Positions 41,686 through 42,649 of a stretch of DNA of 42,649 nt are shown here, piece by piece. This stretch comes from an uncultured Algibacter sp. (GTDB taxonomy: Bacteria > Bacteroidota > Bacteroidia > Flavobacteriales > Flavobacteriaceae). The stretch spans positions 1-42,649 of the forward strand of contig CANMZT010000022.1 of assembly GCA_947502405.1 (NCBI GenBank), given 5' to 3'. The number at the start of each line of letters is the position of its first letter. Position 1 is the stretch's first letter. The notes below the pieces were generated by a model. That model was not told where the DNA came from and searched no databases. It was given only the letters and a program-made list of their open reading frames with translations. The position numbers and the translations under genes were made by a program.

Positions 41686-41724
41686 ACTAAAAAAGACCAT
41701 GCGCTACGCATGGTCTTTTTTAGT
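41686..41724. terminator. Bidirectional terminator after purC
   Basis: 18-bp perfect stem (41686-41703 with 41707-41724) with a 3-base loop; A and T runs at the stem base serve both convergent genes. Confidence 0.93.
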
Positions 41725-41749
41725 CATATGTGTTTCTAAACGTCAGTAA

Positions 41750-42151
41750 TTATACTTTTTGCCACGTTTGGTCCGTATTTAAATAAAAACTGCCTAAGGC
41801 ATTAAAGCTACACTCATCAGGTGCGATTAATGATAAAAACGTTTCGCCATTATCACGTTTGTATAAATGATATATTTCGCCAACAACAGGTTCAAACGTA
41901 AATTTAGCATCAAAAATAAGTTTGTTGTATTCAAACTCTTCCATCATCTTTTTGTATTCCGCTTGGAGTTCTAAATATTTAGTTTCTATTTTATGATTTA
42001 TTTTGGTAATGCTTCTATTTTTCCAAGGCGTGTTATCTGTAGTGCTAATAGTAGGTGCCCCAACCGAAGTTGCGTAAGGCTTTAGCGCAGCATCATAGGC
42101 TTCGGTTTCAGTATTAAACACAACGTTATCAGGCTTTTTGTCTGCTTTCAT
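41750..42151 (-). CDS. DUF2452 family protein
   Basis: 133 aa. MKADKKPDNVVFN start, then a polar stretch and the helical core NRSITKINHKIETKYLELQAEYKKMMEEFEYN, ending with strands EPVVGEIYHLYKRDNGETFLSLIAPDEC, the recognisable DUF2452 part. Cytoplasmic, no signal. I chose the ATG at 42151 over a TTG at 42160. Function unknown; 13 bp after the next gene. Confidence 0.82.
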   Translation of the reverse strand: MKADKKPDNVVFNTETEAYDAALKPYATSVGAPTISTTDNTPWKNRSITKINHKIETKYLELQAEYKKMMEEFEYNKLIFDAKFTFEPVVGEIYHLYKRDNGETFLSLIAPDECSFNALGSFYLNTDQTWQKV

Positions 42152-42164
42152 GGTAAACAAGGGG

Positions 42165-42329
42165 TTAGCCTAATTTTTCAATTTGTTTCATAATCTCATC
42201 AGCCTCATAGGCTTTTTGGTCGCTCATCTTTCTATTGGTAGTAGAAAGTTTGTGTGCCTCTTCCAAAAGCTTTTTGTATTGTTCTTGTAATTTTTCTTTC
42301 TCTGATTTCTTTTTGAATAATCCAAACAT
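42165..42329 (-). CDS. Lacal_2735-family small protein
   Basis: 54 aa: MFGLFKKKSEKEKLQEQYKK then a long helix LLEEAHKLSTTNRKMSDQKAYEADEIMKQIEKLG. Matches the Lacal_2735 family of flavobacteria. All-helical and highly charged, likely cytoplasmic. The ATG at 42329 is the natural start; the upstream frame to 42368 adds 13 residues unlike the family. Function unknown. Confidence 0.82.
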   Translation of the reverse strand: MFGLFKKKSEKEKLQEQYKKLLEEAHKLSTTNRKMSDQKAYEADEIMKQIEKLG

Positions 42330-42467
42330 ATATCGCTTTGCTAAATGATTTTTTAAGACTAAAATCATAGTTATTTACACAAAGATACAATTTTGTTTAA
42401 TTTTTATTTAATCAAGTTAAACAAAATTATTTTGGTGTTTGTTTTTTATAGCGCTTATCGGTTTGTG

Positions 42468-42568
42468 TATGGCTCGTTGCGGGAAAATCAGCTATGATTT
42501 TCCGCCGTAACCGAAAGATAGTCAATTGCAATGAATTCCGATTAGGAATTCAGACGCAATGAGCTATA
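42468..42568. repeat. Three-way-junction inverted repeat
   Basis: Outer arms TATGGCTCGTTGCG (42468-42481) and CGCAATGAGCTATA (42555-42568) pair over 14 bp with two G-T pairs. Inside are two perfect hairpins: GGAAAATCA/TGATTTTCC (42482-42503) and GAATTCC/GGAATTC (42533-42551). Two hairpins nested in an outer stem suggest a folded single-stranded DNA or RNA element (attC-like, MITE-like or structured RNA). No ORF inside. Confidence 0.65.
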
Positions 42569-42649
42569 AACGTCTTAACTTAGCAATTCACTAAATTTCA
42601 TATTTAATCATAAAGAACCAAAGAGAGGAATAAGGTTATGATATACGCA

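Overview
The window looks like chromosome of a marine flavobacterium (Bacteroidota, Flavobacteriaceae; Winogradskyella, Lacinutrix and Olleya are plausible relatives, but the genus is inferred). The reasons are the low G+C, gliding genes gldF/gldG next to dnaN, a bacillithiol gene, a fused CcsBA cytochrome c assembly protein, a Lacal_2735-type small protein, and promoters of the Bacteroidota form TTG-N20-TAnnTTTG.

Layout. The 3' end of a 5S rRNA and its terminator open the window (1-70). A compact minus-strand cluster fills 1.1-6.5 kb: a DUF2520 protein, a KdsC-like phosphatase, a UbiA prenyltransferase, Maf, a lipoprotein, a small MscS channel and CorA. The cluster is followed by a truncated haemoglobin and the 1061-residue CcsBA. 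At 10.7-20.7 kb come a DUF3307/SatD pair, MscL with a tiny basic protein, DUF2167, a HAD phosphatase, a MATE pump, RlmF with an apparent ATT start, DUF2490, an SLC13 transporter and BshB1. tRNA-His(GTG) follows, then two tandem M28 peptidases, a small membrane protein, DUF3108, a universal stress protein, a cytochrome c lipoprotein and DUF4870.

The accessory part is 26.2-33.9 kb: a Fic protein bracketed by operator-like palindromes, a DUF2188 protein, a 1274-residue type IIG restriction-modification enzyme and a ParDE toxin-antitoxin pair. The most striking feature is in the restriction enzyme. A complete Y1/HUH (REP-associated, TnpA_REP-like) transposase domain of about 185 residues lies in frame between methylase motifs I and IV, just before the NPPY motif, with its HIH and a Tyr in the expected place. 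The coding sequence of this domain also contains a perfect 20-bp palindrome.

The last part is housekeeping: dnaN, gldG, a BamE-like membrane protein, gldF, an ABM-fold protein, a SAM hydroxide adenosyltransferase, phoH, purC, DUF2452 and Lacal_2735.

Intergenic DNA carries two interrelated dispersed repeat families. Family A has ends GGGCGTTACCC and CCCTAACGC. Family B is an imperfect palindrome GTCATTGCGAGGAG / CGTGGCAATCTG and is often nested inside A. Neither has an ORF, so any mobilising enzyme must act in trans; the embedded HUH domain is one candidate, but that link is only inference. Gene calls rest on recognised motifs and family resemblance; no database search was run.
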